From Pseudomonas syringae (lineage in GTDB: Bacteria > Pseudomonadota > Gammaproteobacteria > Pseudomonadales > Pseudomonadaceae): 57,683 nucleotides of DNA. A program made the position numbers and the translations under genes. The notes beneath the pieces are model-generated. The model made no database searches and was not told the DNA's origin. It worked only from the letters and a program-made list of their open reading frames with translations. The stretch is taken from NCBI RefSeq assembly GCF_021606685.1, contig NZ_WKCB01000032.1:1-57683 (forward strand), read 5' to 3'. The first letter of the stretch is position 1; the number at the start of each line of letters is the position of its first letter. Below are positions 1 through 8,048 of this stretch, one piece after another.

Positions 1-160
1 ATTTAGCGCCGGTGCAGGGGAGGGGAAATACAACTAATACGACATTCCGTAGGTGTCGGAATTAGGGTTTTCCGGTGTAGGAAAATTTGTGTTTTCGTAG
101 TTGTTGTATCGCTATACAGCCATGCCTATGGATATCTAGTGCCGATAATGTGTTCTTTAT

Positions 161-1024
161 TTGAGTGTGCTGAAACTGGCCTCCGAAAGGACCTTCATCG
201 TCTATATCGATATCGAGGTGGCCATGAGGCCAAGGGGTCCTGCTCAAACATCACCCTGGGGCAGCCCTCCTGCGCATTGGTGCAACCTGAGCGTGCTGGT
301 CGCCGAAGACCACGTTACCTACGGCGCGCTGATGGGATGGTTCCTGCAAAAGTTCGGGATCTTCCACGAGGTTGTCAGCGACGGGCAGAAGGCTGTGGCA
401 GCCAGTGCGCGCAGGCATTTTGACCTGGTGATCAGCGACTGCCGGATGCCGGTGATGGATGGCTACGCCATGGCGCGGCAGATTCGCCTGCGCGAGCACG
501 TCGACGGGGGCCCGCGCGTGCCGATCATTGCCCTGACTGCCCACCTCACGCCCGAGGATTTGCAGCGTGGCCTGGCGGCTGGCATGGACGCCTGGCTGCT
601 CAAGCCCTTGTCGGCCCAACGCCTGCGCGAAGTCCTCGAGCACTGGTTGCCTGGGCCTGCAGGCTGCGCCGCGGATACCCGCGTGACGGTGGCGCAGCCC
701 CGCTGGCCAACCCGTATCGAACTGATCGAAACCTTTGGTGATGAACAGGTGGTGAACCGACTGTTGCACAGCCTCGTGCATGAGGCCAACGTGGACTACG
801 CAGGCCTGCTGCTGGCCTGTCGCACGTTGGACCGACAAGCCGCCATCGAATGTCTGCATCGTTTGCTGGGCAGCCTGGCCTTCCTCGCCGGCACTGAGCC
901 CGACCCACGCTGGGGGCACTTGATCGAAGGTGTGCGTGGGGAGGGCATCGTGGCGCATCAACGGGCGCTGCAACAGTTCGAACAGGAGGTGATTGTCTAC
1001 CTGCGATATTTGACGGATTTATGA
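161..1024 (+). CDS. Receiver plus Hpt-like phosphorelay protein (possible EvgS/BvgS-type sensor remnant)
   Basis: The protein has a CheY-like receiver domain (about residues 45-160) with a conserved acidic pair (E49, D50), a phospho-acceptor D93 in the stretch ISDCRMPVMDGY and a late KP lysine. A C-terminal Hpt-like helix bundle follows, with candidate phospho-His H233 in the motif LHRLLGS. This order (REC then Hpt) is the C-terminal half of EvgS/BvgS-type hybrid sensors, but no kinase or periplasmic domains lie upstream. The TTG start at 161 is uncertain: residues 1-44 look non-conserved and a GTG at 293 begins exactly at the receiver. The next gene is an RcsB/EvgA-like regulator, the usual partner of such sensors. 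It could be a genuine stand-alone REC-Hpt relay protein or the stump of a deleted sensor. Confidence 0.6.
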   Translation: MSVLKLASERTFIVYIDIEVAMRPRGPAQTSPWGSPPAHWCNLSVLVAEDHVTYGALMGWFLQKFGIFHEVVSDGQKAVAASARRHFDLVISDCRMPVMDGYAMARQIRLREHVDGGPRVPIIALTAHLTPEDLQRGLAAGMDAWLLKPLSAQRLREVLEHWLPGPAGCAADTRVTVAQPRWPTRIELIETFGDEQVVNRLLHSLVHEANVDYAGLLLACRTLDRQAAIECLHRLLGSLAFLAGTEPDPRWGHLIEGVRGEGIVAHQRALQQFEQEVIVYLRYLTDL

Positions 1025-1222
1025 CGTGCGGGGTGGTTTTGTAGGTGTTTTTCCATCTGTCTGTAGCTTCGGTATGTAAGTCATTTCTTTTTATTTTGTA
1101 GGCTCAAATTCAAGCACTTAAAAACACGGGGCTCAGTGAATTTCGGGCGTGTTTGGCTGGTTGTTGGCTGCGAGGGACGGCGCTATTTTTCTTAATCAAT
1201 TTGCCATCATTCGTGGTTTCCT

Positions 1223-1858
1223 ATGCTTCGCGTAATTATTGCTGACGATCACCCCATTGTGCGTATTGGCCAGCGGGTGGTGATCGAGGCGGGCGGCAAG
1301 TGCAAGGTGGTGGGGGAGGCCGATGGGCCTGATGAATTGCTCAACGTGATGGGCCATACGCCCTGCGATATCCTGGTGACCGACTTCACCATGCCGGGTG
1401 GGCAGCAGGCCGATGGCTACGTGTTGTTGGGGTTGCTGCGGCGCCAGTATCCCGACCTGCCGGTGATCCTGGTGACGATGTTCGCCAATATCGCCACGTT
1501 GCGCGCCTCCTTCGCCTTGGGCGCCCGGGCGATTGTCGCCAAGAGCGCCTCGGCCAAGGAGCTGCCGTTGGCTATCAGGGCAGTCAGCCAGGGCAAGACG
1601 TTTGTCAGCGAGGGGTTGCGTGCGCAGATGGTCGAAGCCGGGACCAGCGATCAATCAGCCCAGCCGCAGTTGTCGAGCCGTGAGCGCGAAGTGGTGCGCA
1701 TGCTCGCCAGCGGCATGACCGTGAGCGAGATTGCGGCCCAGGTCAATCGCAGCATTTCCACCATCAGCAAGCAAAAAAGCACGGCCATGAGCCGGCTCTG
1801 TATCTCCACCGATGTGGACCTGTTCGCCTATGCGCGTAGCTGCGGGATGGTGCCTTAG
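1223..1858 (+). CDS. NarL/FixJ-family response regulator, RcsB/EvgA-like
   Basis: This 211-residue two-domain response regulator has a receiver at residues 1-125 with D10/D11 and phospho-acceptor D54 in VTDFTMPGG, a spacing typical of the RcsB/EvgA/BvgA branch. A LuxR-type helix-turn-helix lies at about residues 145-205 (SSREREVVRMLASGMTVSEIAAQVNRSISTIS). It follows the REC-Hpt gene after about 200 bases in which I see no gene, so it may have its own promoter. By position it should receive phosphate from the Hpt domain encoded upstream. Its targets cannot be deduced. The family call is firm and the pairing is inferred. Confidence 0.88.
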   Translation: MLRVIIADDHPIVRIGQRVVIEAGGKCKVVGEADGPDELLNVMGHTPCDILVTDFTMPGGQQADGYVLLGLLRRQYPDLPVILVTMFANIATLRASFALGARAIVAKSASAKELPLAIRAVSQGKTFVSEGLRAQMVEAGTSDQSAQPQLSSREREVVRMLASGMTVSEIAAQVNRSISTISKQKSTAMSRLCISTDVDLFAYARSCGMVP

Positions 1859-1942
1859 CTATTCCTGTCATTAATGCCGATAGTCTTGCGGCGCGCTGAG
1901 GATTATCGTATCCGGTCTCCCAACCCTTTGCGGAAAAAGCCC

Positions 1943-2413
1943 ATGAGCGATGCCCATAACGCCCTGATCACCGAGTTCTACAGCGCCTTCCAGCGCCTGG
2001 ATGCCGAGGCGATGAGCGCCTGCTACACCGAGGATGTGTTGTTCAGCGACCCGGCGTTCGGTGAGCTGCGCGGGCGCGACGCGGGTGATATGTGGCGCAT
2101 GCTGACCACTCGCGCCAAGGATTTTTCCCTGACGTTCGACCATGTGCGCAGCGACGGCACTACTGGCAGCGCGCATTGGGTGGCCACCTACCTGTTCAGC
2201 GCGACTGGCAACACCGTGGTCAACGATATCGGCGCGCGCTTTGTGTTTCGCGACGGCAAGATCTGCGAGCACCACGACCACTTCGACTTGTGGCGCTGGT
2301 CGCGTCAGGCCCTGGGCCTCAAGGGCCTGTTGCTGGGCTGGTCGCCGGCCCTGAAAAACGCCGTACGCGCCCAGGCGCGCAAAGGCTTGAAGGCATTCCA
2401 GGCCAGTCGTTGA
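1943..2413 (+). CDS. SnoaL-like / NTF2-fold protein
   Basis: This 156-residue protein has the SnoaL-like NTF2-fold pattern: an N-terminal helix ending in EFYSAFQRLDAEAMSACYTEDVLFSDPAFGELRGRD, then beta strands with HWVATYLFSATGNTVVNDIGARFVFRDGKI, then a C-terminal helix. Proteins of this fold act as small isomerases, hydrolases or ligand binders, and the substrate cannot be read from sequence. I chose the ATG at 1943; an upstream in-frame start at 1874 would add 23 residues unlike the family. The GIY-YIG gene follows within 40 bases and may be co-transcribed. Confidence 0.8.
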   Translation: MSDAHNALITEFYSAFQRLDAEAMSACYTEDVLFSDPAFGELRGRDAGDMWRMLTTRAKDFSLTFDHVRSDGTTGSAHWVATYLFSATGNTVVNDIGARFVFRDGKICEHHDHFDLWRWSRQALGLKGLLLGWSPALKNAVRAQARKGLKAFQASR

Positions 2414-2449
2414 TAAGCTTGGCGTCCCTCTGGTGTATTGAATGTGCCC

Positions 2450-2725
2450 GTGACTGATCCCGCTGAACCCAAACCCTGGTTCGTCTACCTGGTACGCGCC
2501 GCCAATGGCGCGCTGTATTGCGGGATCAGCAATGACCCGGTGCGCCGCTTTGCCTCCCATCAGAGTGGCAAGGGCGCGCGGTTTTTCCTGTCCAGCCCGG
2601 CGGTGGCGCTGGTGTACACCGAGCAATGCGCGAGTAAAGGCGAGGCGCTGCGCCAGGAGCGCCTGATCAAAAAACTGAAGAAAAGCGCCAAGGAATGCCT
2701 GGCCGCCAGTGGCTCATTGATTTGA
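2450..2725 (+). CDS. GIY-YIG nuclease superfamily protein (UPF0213/YhbQ-like)
   Basis: This 91-residue single-domain GIY-YIG protein has the first strand [17 protein letters not shown], the arginine-bearing helix [10 protein letters not shown] and the metal-binding glutamate region [13 protein letters not shown]. The length fits the stand-alone UPF0213/YhbQ group, whose members are linked to DNA repair in some bacteria without a settled role. The GTG at 2450 gives an N-terminus [10 protein letters not shown]; in-frame TTG (2438) and GTG (2444) starts are alternatives and none has a strong ribosome site. It probably shares a transcript with the SnoaL-like gene. Confidence 0.82.
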   Translation: MTDPAEPKPWFVYLVRAANGALYCGISNDPVRRFASHQSGKGARFFLSSPAVALVYTEQCASKGEALRQERLIKKLKKSAKECLAASGSLI

Positions 2726-2800
2726 CTGATGGGTTCCCATCGATCCCAAAGGGCGTGTTGCAGGCTAATCTAGCGGCTTACCTATCGAGCGGAGCCTGGC

Positions 2801-3736
2801 ATGTCTGAGTTGATTCTTCACCACTACCCGCAGTCCCCATTTGCTGAAAAAGCCCGCTTGCTGTTGGGCTTCAAGGGCTTGTCCTGGCGCTCGGTGCATA
2901 TCCCGCCGGTGATGCCCAAGCCGGACCTGACCGCCCTCACCGGCGGCTATCGCAAGACCCCGGTGCTGCAAGTGGGCGCCGATATCTACTGCGACACGGC
3001 CTTGATCGCCCGCCGCCTGGAGCAGGAAAAAGCCGGCCCAGCGCTGTTTCCCCAAGGCCTGGAGCTGGTCATCCAAGGGTTTGCCGCCTGGGCGGATTCG
3101 GTGGTGTTTTCCCATGCTGTGGCGCTGGTGTTCCAGCCTGAATCCCTGGCGGTCAAATTCGCCAAGGTGCCGCCGGAAATGCTCCAGGTGCTGGTGGCCG
3201 ACCGCAGCAAACTGTTCAGCGGTGGCACCGCGGCTCGCGTGCAATTGGACCAGGCCAAACACCAGTGGCCGGCGATCGTCAGCCGCATCGATCAGCAATT
3301 GCAGCACCAGGCGGGCGACTTCCTGTTCGGCGAGCCGTCGATTGCCGACTTTGCGTTGGCGCATCCGCTGTGGTTCCTCAAGGGGTCGTCGGTGACGGCG
3401 CCGTGGGTGGACAGCTATCCGGCGGTCGCCGCCTGGCTGGACCGCGTGCTGAGTTTCGGCCATGGCACCGCCACCCAGATGAGCGCGGAGCAAGCCCTGG
3501 AGGTGGCGCGCAACTCCGCGCCTGCCGCGTTGCCGGATGAGCTGTTCGAGGACTTGAACGGCTTCAAGCCCGGCCAGCAGGTGAGCATTTCGGCGACGGA
3601 CTACGGCACCGACCCGGTGGTCGGTGAGTTGCTGTTTGCCGGGCGCGAGGAGCTGATCCTGCGGCATACCGACGAGCGCGCTGGCACCGTGCACGTGCAT
3701 TTCCCGCGCATGGGTTTTCGCATTCAGGCGCAATAA
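2801..3736 (+). CDS. Glutathione S-transferase family protein with C-terminal extension
   Basis: The N-terminal thioredoxin-like GST domain starts with ILHHYPQSPFAEKARLLLGFKGLSW, where the serine of SPF is the likely glutathione-contacting residue. The motif KTPVLQVGADIYCDTALIARRLE is the usual second half of the domain. The helical domain spans about residues 90-225. At 311 residues it is roughly 80 longer than classical GSTs; the extra C-terminal part (about 235-311) looks strand-rich, ending in ELILRHTDERAGTVHVHFPRMGFRI. The substrate is unknown. The gene stands alone between the GIY-YIG gene and the TonB receptor. Confidence 0.82.
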   Translation: MSELILHHYPQSPFAEKARLLLGFKGLSWRSVHIPPVMPKPDLTALTGGYRKTPVLQVGADIYCDTALIARRLEQEKAGPALFPQGLELVIQGFAAWADSVVFSHAVALVFQPESLAVKFAKVPPEMLQVLVADRSKLFSGGTAARVQLDQAKHQWPAIVSRIDQQLQHQAGDFLFGEPSIADFALAHPLWFLKGSSVTAPWVDSYPAVAAWLDRVLSFGHGTATQMSAEQALEVARNSAPAALPDELFEDLNGFKPGQQVSISATDYGTDPVVGELLFAGREELILRHTDERAGTVHVHFPRMGFRIQAQ

Positions 3737-3794
3737 ATAAAAATATTTGCGAACAAAGGTGAGGTAAATCGTCGGCCCATCCGTGTAGTGCTTG

Positions 3795-3815
3795 AAACTG
3801 CGATCTATTCGCATT
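3795..3815 (+). promoter_or_regulatory. Weak Fur-like dyad upstream of the siderophore receptor
   Basis: About 30-50 bases before the receptor ATG lies an imperfect 9-1-9 dyad with arms TGCGA (3799-3803) and TCGCA (3809-3813). Ferric-siderophore receptor genes of Pseudomonas are normally Fur-regulated, so a Fur site is expected here. The match to the Fur consensus is poor and this is a low-confidence call. Confidence 0.25.
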
Positions 3816-3845
3816 AACAGCGTTTTCTACACGGGTTCTCACAGC

Positions 3846-6269
3846 ATGAAGTCGACGGCGGGCGGTTTGGTTAAACAGTGGCTGGGAGCCTCGGTACTGG
3901 CAGTGTCGGGGCTGGCGTTGCTGCCCCTCTGCGTGGCACAGGCGCAGGAGCAGCAAAGCGCCCAGTTCAACTTTGCCCTGGCAGCCAAACCGCTGCCCCA
4001 GGCCTTGAGCGATTTCAGCCGGGTCACTGGCATCAGCGTGATCTACACCGATGAAGCGCCCTACGGCCTCAGTGCCCCGGCGGTCAGCGGCCAGATGAGC
4101 GCGACCCAGGCCCTGCAGCGCCTGCTGGGCAGCTCCGGCTTCACCTTCCGCCAGATCGACGCCCGCACCCTGGCCCTGGAACCCGTGCCCACCGAAGGCG
4201 CGGTCAACCTGGGTGCAACCACCATCAGCGGCGATGGCCTGTCCCCGTCCCAGGACAGCACCAGTTACCAGCCACCGCCCACCAGTTCGGTCATGCGCTC
4301 CCACGGCCTGCTGCTCGAAACTCCGCAAACCGTCAACGTGGTCCCGGCCCAGGTACTGCGCGACCAGACCCCACGCAACCTGGATGACGCCTTGGGCAAT
4401 ATCAGCGGCATCACCCAGGCCAACACCTTGGCCAGCACCCAGGACGCGGTGATGCTGCGTGGTTTTGGCGACAACCGTAACGGCTCGATCATGCGCGACG
4501 GCATGCCGGTGGTGCAGGGCCGTGCCCTGAACGCCACGGCTGAACGGGTCGAAGTGCTCAAGGGTCCTTCGTCGCTGTTGTACGGCATCCAGGACCCGGG
4601 CGGCGTGGTCAATATCGTCAGCAAGAAGCCGCAACTGACCCAGGCCACCTCCCTGACCGTGCGCGGCTCCACCTTTGGCGACGGCAAAAACGGCAGCGGC
4701 GGCAACCTCGACACCACCGGCCCTATCGGTGATTCGGGCCTGGCCTATCGCCTGATCGTCGACCACGAAGACGAAGATTACTGGCGCAACTTTGGCACCC
4801 ACCGCGAGTCGTTGGTGGCGCCGTCCCTGGCCTGGTATGGCGACACCACCAAGCTGCTGTTCGCGTACGAGCACCGCGAGTTTCTTTCGCCGTTCGACCG
4901 CGGCACCGCGATCGACAAGACCAACCACCCGCTGGATATCCCCGCCACCCGGCGCCTGGATGAGCCATTCAACAACATGGAAGGGCGCTCGGACCTGTAC
5001 CGCTTTGAAGCCGACCATGATTTGAACGACGACTGGAAAGCCCATTTCGGCTACAGCTGGAACCGTGAAACCTACGATGCCAGCCAAGTACGCGTCAGCG
5101 CGGTGAATGACAACGGCACCCTGACCCGCAAGATGGACGGCACCCAGGGCGCGATCACCACCGACCGCTTTACCACCGCCAGCCTGGAAGGCAAGGTCAA
5201 CGTGCTGGGCATGCAGCACGACCTGGTGTTTGGCCTGGATGACGAATACCGCAAGATCTACCGCGCCGACCTGATTCGCCAGGCTTCGCGCGGCAGCTTC
5301 AACTACAACGACCCGGTGTACGGCAACGAAGTCGCCGGCTCCACCGTGAGTGCCACCGACAGCGCCCAGACCGACCTGTTGCGAAGCGACTCGCTGTTCT
5401 TCCAGGACGCCATTCACCTGACCGACCAGTGGATCTTCGTGGCTGGCGCGCGCTACCAGATGTATGACCAGTACGCCGGCAAGGGCGTGCCGTTCAAAGC
5501 CAACACCGACGGCAATGGCCAAGCCTGGGTACCGCGTGCGGGCCTGGTGTACCGCTACACCGATGAGTTGTCGTTCTACGGCAGCTACACCGAGTCGTTC
5601 AAACCCAACTCCACCATCGCGGCCCTGGCCGATAAAAGCACGCTGACTGGCGACCTGACGCCGGAGGAATCGAAGTCCTGGGAGCTGGGCGCCAAGCTGG
5701 ACATCCCAGGTCGCATCACGGCCAGCGCGGCGCTGTTCAACATCGACAAGCGCAACGTGCTGGTGTCGGTCGGTTCCGGCCTGGAAACGGTCTACAGCAT
5801 CGCCGGCCAGGTGCGTTCCCGTGGCCTGGAGCTGGACGCCACTGGCCAGTTGACTGACCAATGGAGCCTGATTGGCAGCTACGCCTTCACCGACGCCCAA
5901 AACATCAAGGACAACGACCCGACGCTGCAAGGCAACCGCCTGCAGAACGTGGCCAAGCACACCGGCTCGCTGGCGGTGGCCTACGATTTCGGCAGCATTT
6001 TCGGCGGCGACCAGTTGCGCGTAGGCACCGGTGCTCGGTACGTCGGTGCACGCGCCGGCGATGCCGCCGATGACTTCACGCTGCCGGGCTACACCGTGGC
6101 GGACGCGTTCGCCACCTACAACACCAAGATCGAGGGGCAGAAGGTCAAGTTCCAGGTCAACGTAAAGAACCTGTTCGACCGTACCTACTACACCTCCGCG
6201 GCCAGCCGCTTGTTTGTCTCCATCGGCGATGCGCGGCAAGTGTCGGTGTCGAGCACCCTGGAGTTCTAA
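3846..6269 (+). CDS. TonB-dependent siderophore receptor with N-terminal STN signalling domain
   Basis: This 807-residue outer-membrane receptor has a Sec signal ending near AQAQEQ, an STN (secretin/TonB N-terminal) domain at about residues 35-115 (FNFALAAKPLPQALSDFSRVTGISVIYTDE) and a plug domain (ETPQTVNVVPAQVLRDQTPRNLDDALGNISGI; VEVLKGPSSLLYGIQDPGGVVNIVSKKP). A 22-strand barrel follows, ending in the aromatic residue of STLEF. The STN domain implies surface signalling through a FecR-like anti-sigma factor, yet none is adjacent. The receptor-less sigma/FecR pair at 30862-32414 is a possible partner. I chose the ATG at 3846, which starts directly at the signal peptide. The ligand (a ferric siderophore) is not identifiable from sequence alone. 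Confidence 0.92.
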   Translation: MKSTAGGLVKQWLGASVLAVSGLALLPLCVAQAQEQQSAQFNFALAAKPLPQALSDFSRVTGISVIYTDEAPYGLSAPAVSGQMSATQALQRLLGSSGFTFRQIDARTLALEPVPTEGAVNLGATTISGDGLSPSQDSTSYQPPPTSSVMRSHGLLLETPQTVNVVPAQVLRDQTPRNLDDALGNISGITQANTLASTQDAVMLRGFGDNRNGSIMRDGMPVVQGRALNATAERVEVLKGPSSLLYGIQDPGGVVNIVSKKPQLTQATSLTVRGSTFGDGKNGSGGNLDTTGPIGDSGLAYRLIVDHEDEDYWRNFGTHRESLVAPSLAWYGDTTKLLFAYEHREFLSPFDRGTAIDKTNHPLDIPATRRLDEPFNNMEGRSDLYRFEADHDLNDDWKAHFGYSWNRETYDASQVRVSAVNDNGTLTRKMDGTQGAITTDRFTTASLEGKVNVLGMQHDLVFGLDDEYRKIYRADLIRQASRGSFNYNDPVYGNEVAGSTVSATDSAQTDLLRSDSLFFQDAIHLTDQWIFVAGARYQMYDQYAGKGVPFKANTDGNGQAWVPRAGLVYRYTDELSFYGSYTESFKPNSTIAALADKSTLTGDLTPEESKSWELGAKLDIPGRITASAALFNIDKRNVLVSVGSGLETVYSIAGQVRSRGLELDATGQLTDQWSLIGSYAFTDAQNIKDNDPTLQGNRLQNVAKHTGSLAVAYDFGSIFGGDQLRVGTGARYVGARAGDAADDFTLPGYTVADAFATYNTKIEGQKVKFQVNVKNLFDRTYYTSAASRLFVSIGDARQVSVSSTLEF

Positions 6270-6288
6270 CACGCACCGCACTCCTCCC

Positions 6289-6418
6289 GTGGCGAGCGGG
6301 CTTGCCCGCGTTGGGCAGCGAAGCGGCCCCCAAACCTGGCGACGCGGGCTGTCTGGTGGACCGAGGTGCGTGGGTTGGGAGCGCTGCGCACTCCAACGCG
6401 GGCGAGCCCGCTCGCCAC
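6289..6418 (+). repeat. 130-bp paired REP-type element, copy A
   Basis: The element begins GTGGCGAGCGGGCTTGCCC and ends with the inverted counterpart (GGGCGAGCCCGCTCGCCAC). The ends flank two smaller internal hairpins (GGGCAGCGAAGCGGCCCC type on the left, GGAGCGCTGCGCACTCC on the right) and a central core. Copies B (13595-13724) and C (16282-16411) have exactly the same length of 130 bases. It lies just after the siderophore receptor and could act as a transcription terminator or mRNA stabiliser. No transposase lies nearby, so movement would need one acting in trans. Confidence 0.85.
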
Positions 6419-6549
6419 AATAAGCCTGCCTGCCACAATAGGCCTGCTCGCCACAACAAGCCCGCTCGCCACAACAAGCCTGCTTGCCACAATAGGCCTG
6501 CCTGCCACAATAAGCGCGCCTGCCACAATAAGCCCGCTCGCCACAATTA
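6406..6549 (+). repeat. 18-bp tandem repeat array, eight units
   Basis: Eight consecutive 18-base units of consensus GCCYGCYYGCCACAAYAR run from 6406 to 6549. The first unit is the right end of copy A plus the bases AATAA, so the array looks like serial duplication of the element's own terminus. The units differ at a few positions, mostly C/T changes. Because 18 is divisible by three, the array is open in several frames and gives meaningless repetitive translations. A shorter array of the same unit sits at the matching end of copy B. The bases from 6550 to the dacB-like start hold no further recognisable feature. Confidence 0.9.
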
Positions 6550-6577
6550 GAGCGAGCTGTTAGCGTTACCAGCTTTG

Positions 6578-8047
6578 ATGGCTTTGCGGATCACGATGCT
6601 GATGCACTTTGGACGATGGTTACACCTGCTGTGCTGGAGCTTTTTGCTGGGGGGATGCGCGAGTGTTTCGTCGACCCCCACCCCGGCGACCCTGGATCAC
6701 CTGCTGGCCGACCCGGCCTTCAATGGCGCCACCGTCTCGGTGATGGTGCGCGACGCCCGCAGCGGCAGCACCCTTTATCAGCACAACCCGCGCACACGAC
6801 TGATCCCGGCTTCCAATCTCAAGCTGCTCACCACCGCTGCGGCGATGGAGGTGCTGGGGCCGCAGTACCGCTTTTCTACTCAACTGTTGACTAGCGGCAC
6901 CCGCCAGGGCGAGCGCCTCAGCGGTAACCTGTACCTGCGCGGCCTCGGTGACCCGACCACGCAGTTCGCCGATTACCAGGCATTGGCCGCCCAGTTGGCC
7001 AGCCAGGGCGTGCGTCAGGTGCAGGGGGGCCTGGTGTTCGACGACACCTGGTTCGACGCCGAGCGACTCGGTGTGGACTGGGCACAGGACGACGAAAGCA
7101 CCTACTACGGCGCGCAGATTTCGGCGCTGACGGTGTCACCCAATTCCGATTTTGATGCAGGCACTGTGATCGTCACCGCCAAGGCTCCCGTGGCGCCTGG
7201 GCAGCCGGTGAGCGTGGCGGTGAGCCCACCCACCGACTACGTGCAATTGAGCAACCGAGCCGTCAGCGGCCCTGGAAATAGCTATGGCATCACCCGCCAG
7301 CACGGCACCAACCTGCTGCAACTCACCGGCTCACTGGCGCCGGGCAAGCAAAGCCGGCAGTGGGTGAGTGTGTGGGAGCCGACGCAACTGGTGGCCAATC
7401 TATTTGAACAGGCGCTGGCGCAACAGGGCATCCAGGTGCTGGGGCGGCGGGTGATCGGCGCCGCAAGCCCCGCGTCGGCGACGCTGGTGGCAGAGCACCA
7501 ATCGGCGCCGTTGCAGGAATTGATCACGCCACTGCTCAAGCTCTCGAACAACAATATGTCCGAAGCCTTGCTCAAGGCCATGGGCCGCAAGACGGCGAAT
7601 GCCGGCACGGCAGCGGCAGGCGTGGCGGCAGTGGCGGGCTTTATGCGACGCCAGGGGCTGGACCCGGCGACGTTGAGCCAGGTGGACGGCTCCGGCTTGT
7701 CGCGGCGCAACCTGGTGTCGTCGCAAAACCTCACCGACCTGCTGCTGGCCGTGTCCAAACAGCCTTGGTTCGAGGCCTGGTACGCGGCCTTGCCGATTGC
7801 CGGGAATGCCGACCGCATGACCGGCGGCAGCCTGCGCTATCGCCTGCGTGGCAGCGCCGCTGAGAACAACCTGCACGCCAAGACCGGCTCCATGTCCGGC
7901 GTGTCGTCATTGAGCGGTTACATCACCGATGCCGAGGGCCGGCGCCTGGTGTTCTCGATGATCAGCAACAACTACGTCAGCGACGCCGCGCCTATTCGCG
8001 CGCTGGAGAACCGCGTGGCGTTGGCCCTGAGCCAATGGCGCGACTAG
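6578..8047 (+). CDS. dacB: D-alanyl-D-alanine carboxypeptidase/endopeptidase, PBP4 type, putative lipoprotein
   Basis: This 489-residue class C penicillin-binding protein has all three active-site motifs: S79-x-x-K82 (ASNLK), S323-N-N325 (LSNNNMSE) and K435-T-G437 (AKTGSMSG). The long insert between the first two motifs is typical of PBP4/DacB, which trims or cleaves peptidoglycan cross-links in the periplasm. The N-terminus carries a hydrophobic stretch followed by LLGGCAS, a convincing lipobox with alanine at +2, suggesting outer-membrane anchoring. The start is uncertain: TTG 6575, ATG 6578, 6596 and 6602 are all in frame, and the signal sequence itself would fit ATG 6602. It is convergent with hmgR, only one base apart. 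Confidence 0.9.
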   Translation: MALRITMLMHFGRWLHLLCWSFLLGGCASVSSTPTPATLDHLLADPAFNGATVSVMVRDARSGSTLYQHNPRTRLIPASNLKLLTTAAAMEVLGPQYRFSTQLLTSGTRQGERLSGNLYLRGLGDPTTQFADYQALAAQLASQGVRQVQGGLVFDDTWFDAERLGVDWAQDDESTYYGAQISALTVSPNSDFDAGTVIVTAKAPVAPGQPVSVAVSPPTDYVQLSNRAVSGPGNSYGITRQHGTNLLQLTGSLAPGKQSRQWVSVWEPTQLVANLFEQALAQQGIQVLGRRVIGAASPASATLVAEHQSAPLQELITPLLKLSNNNMSEALLKAMGRKTANAGTAAAGVAAVAGFMRRQGLDPATLSQVDGSGLSRRNLVSSQNLTDLLLAVSKQPWFEAWYAALPIAGNADRMTGGSLRYRLRGSAAENNLHAKTGSMSGVSSLSGYITDAEGRRLVFSMISNNYVSDAAPIRALENRVALALSQWRD

Positions 8048-8048
8048 C

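Noticed and set aside
1..160. Coding remnant of a sensor kinase upstream of the receiver gene
   Set aside because: The frame of the receiver has a stop near position 36 and no kinase-like residues are visible in any frame.
2801..3736. Maleylacetoacetate isomerase paralogue
   Set aside because: It lacks the SSxxxR zeta-class signature and is far longer. The true isomerase is at 11535-12179.
3564..6281. Very long minus-strand reading frame (905 codons) opposite the siderophore receptor
   Set aside because: It mirrors the receptor codons in a GC-rich genome, has low-complexity Gly/Val/Gln-rich sequence and no recognisable domain.
6406..6549. CRISPR array
   Set aside because: The units are directly tandem with no spacers and no cas genes are present.
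6302..6550. Repeat protein with HNKPA-type six-residue units
   Set aside because: It comes from translating the 18-bp DNA repeat, which stays open in several frames. It has no ribosome site and starts inside the 130-bp element.
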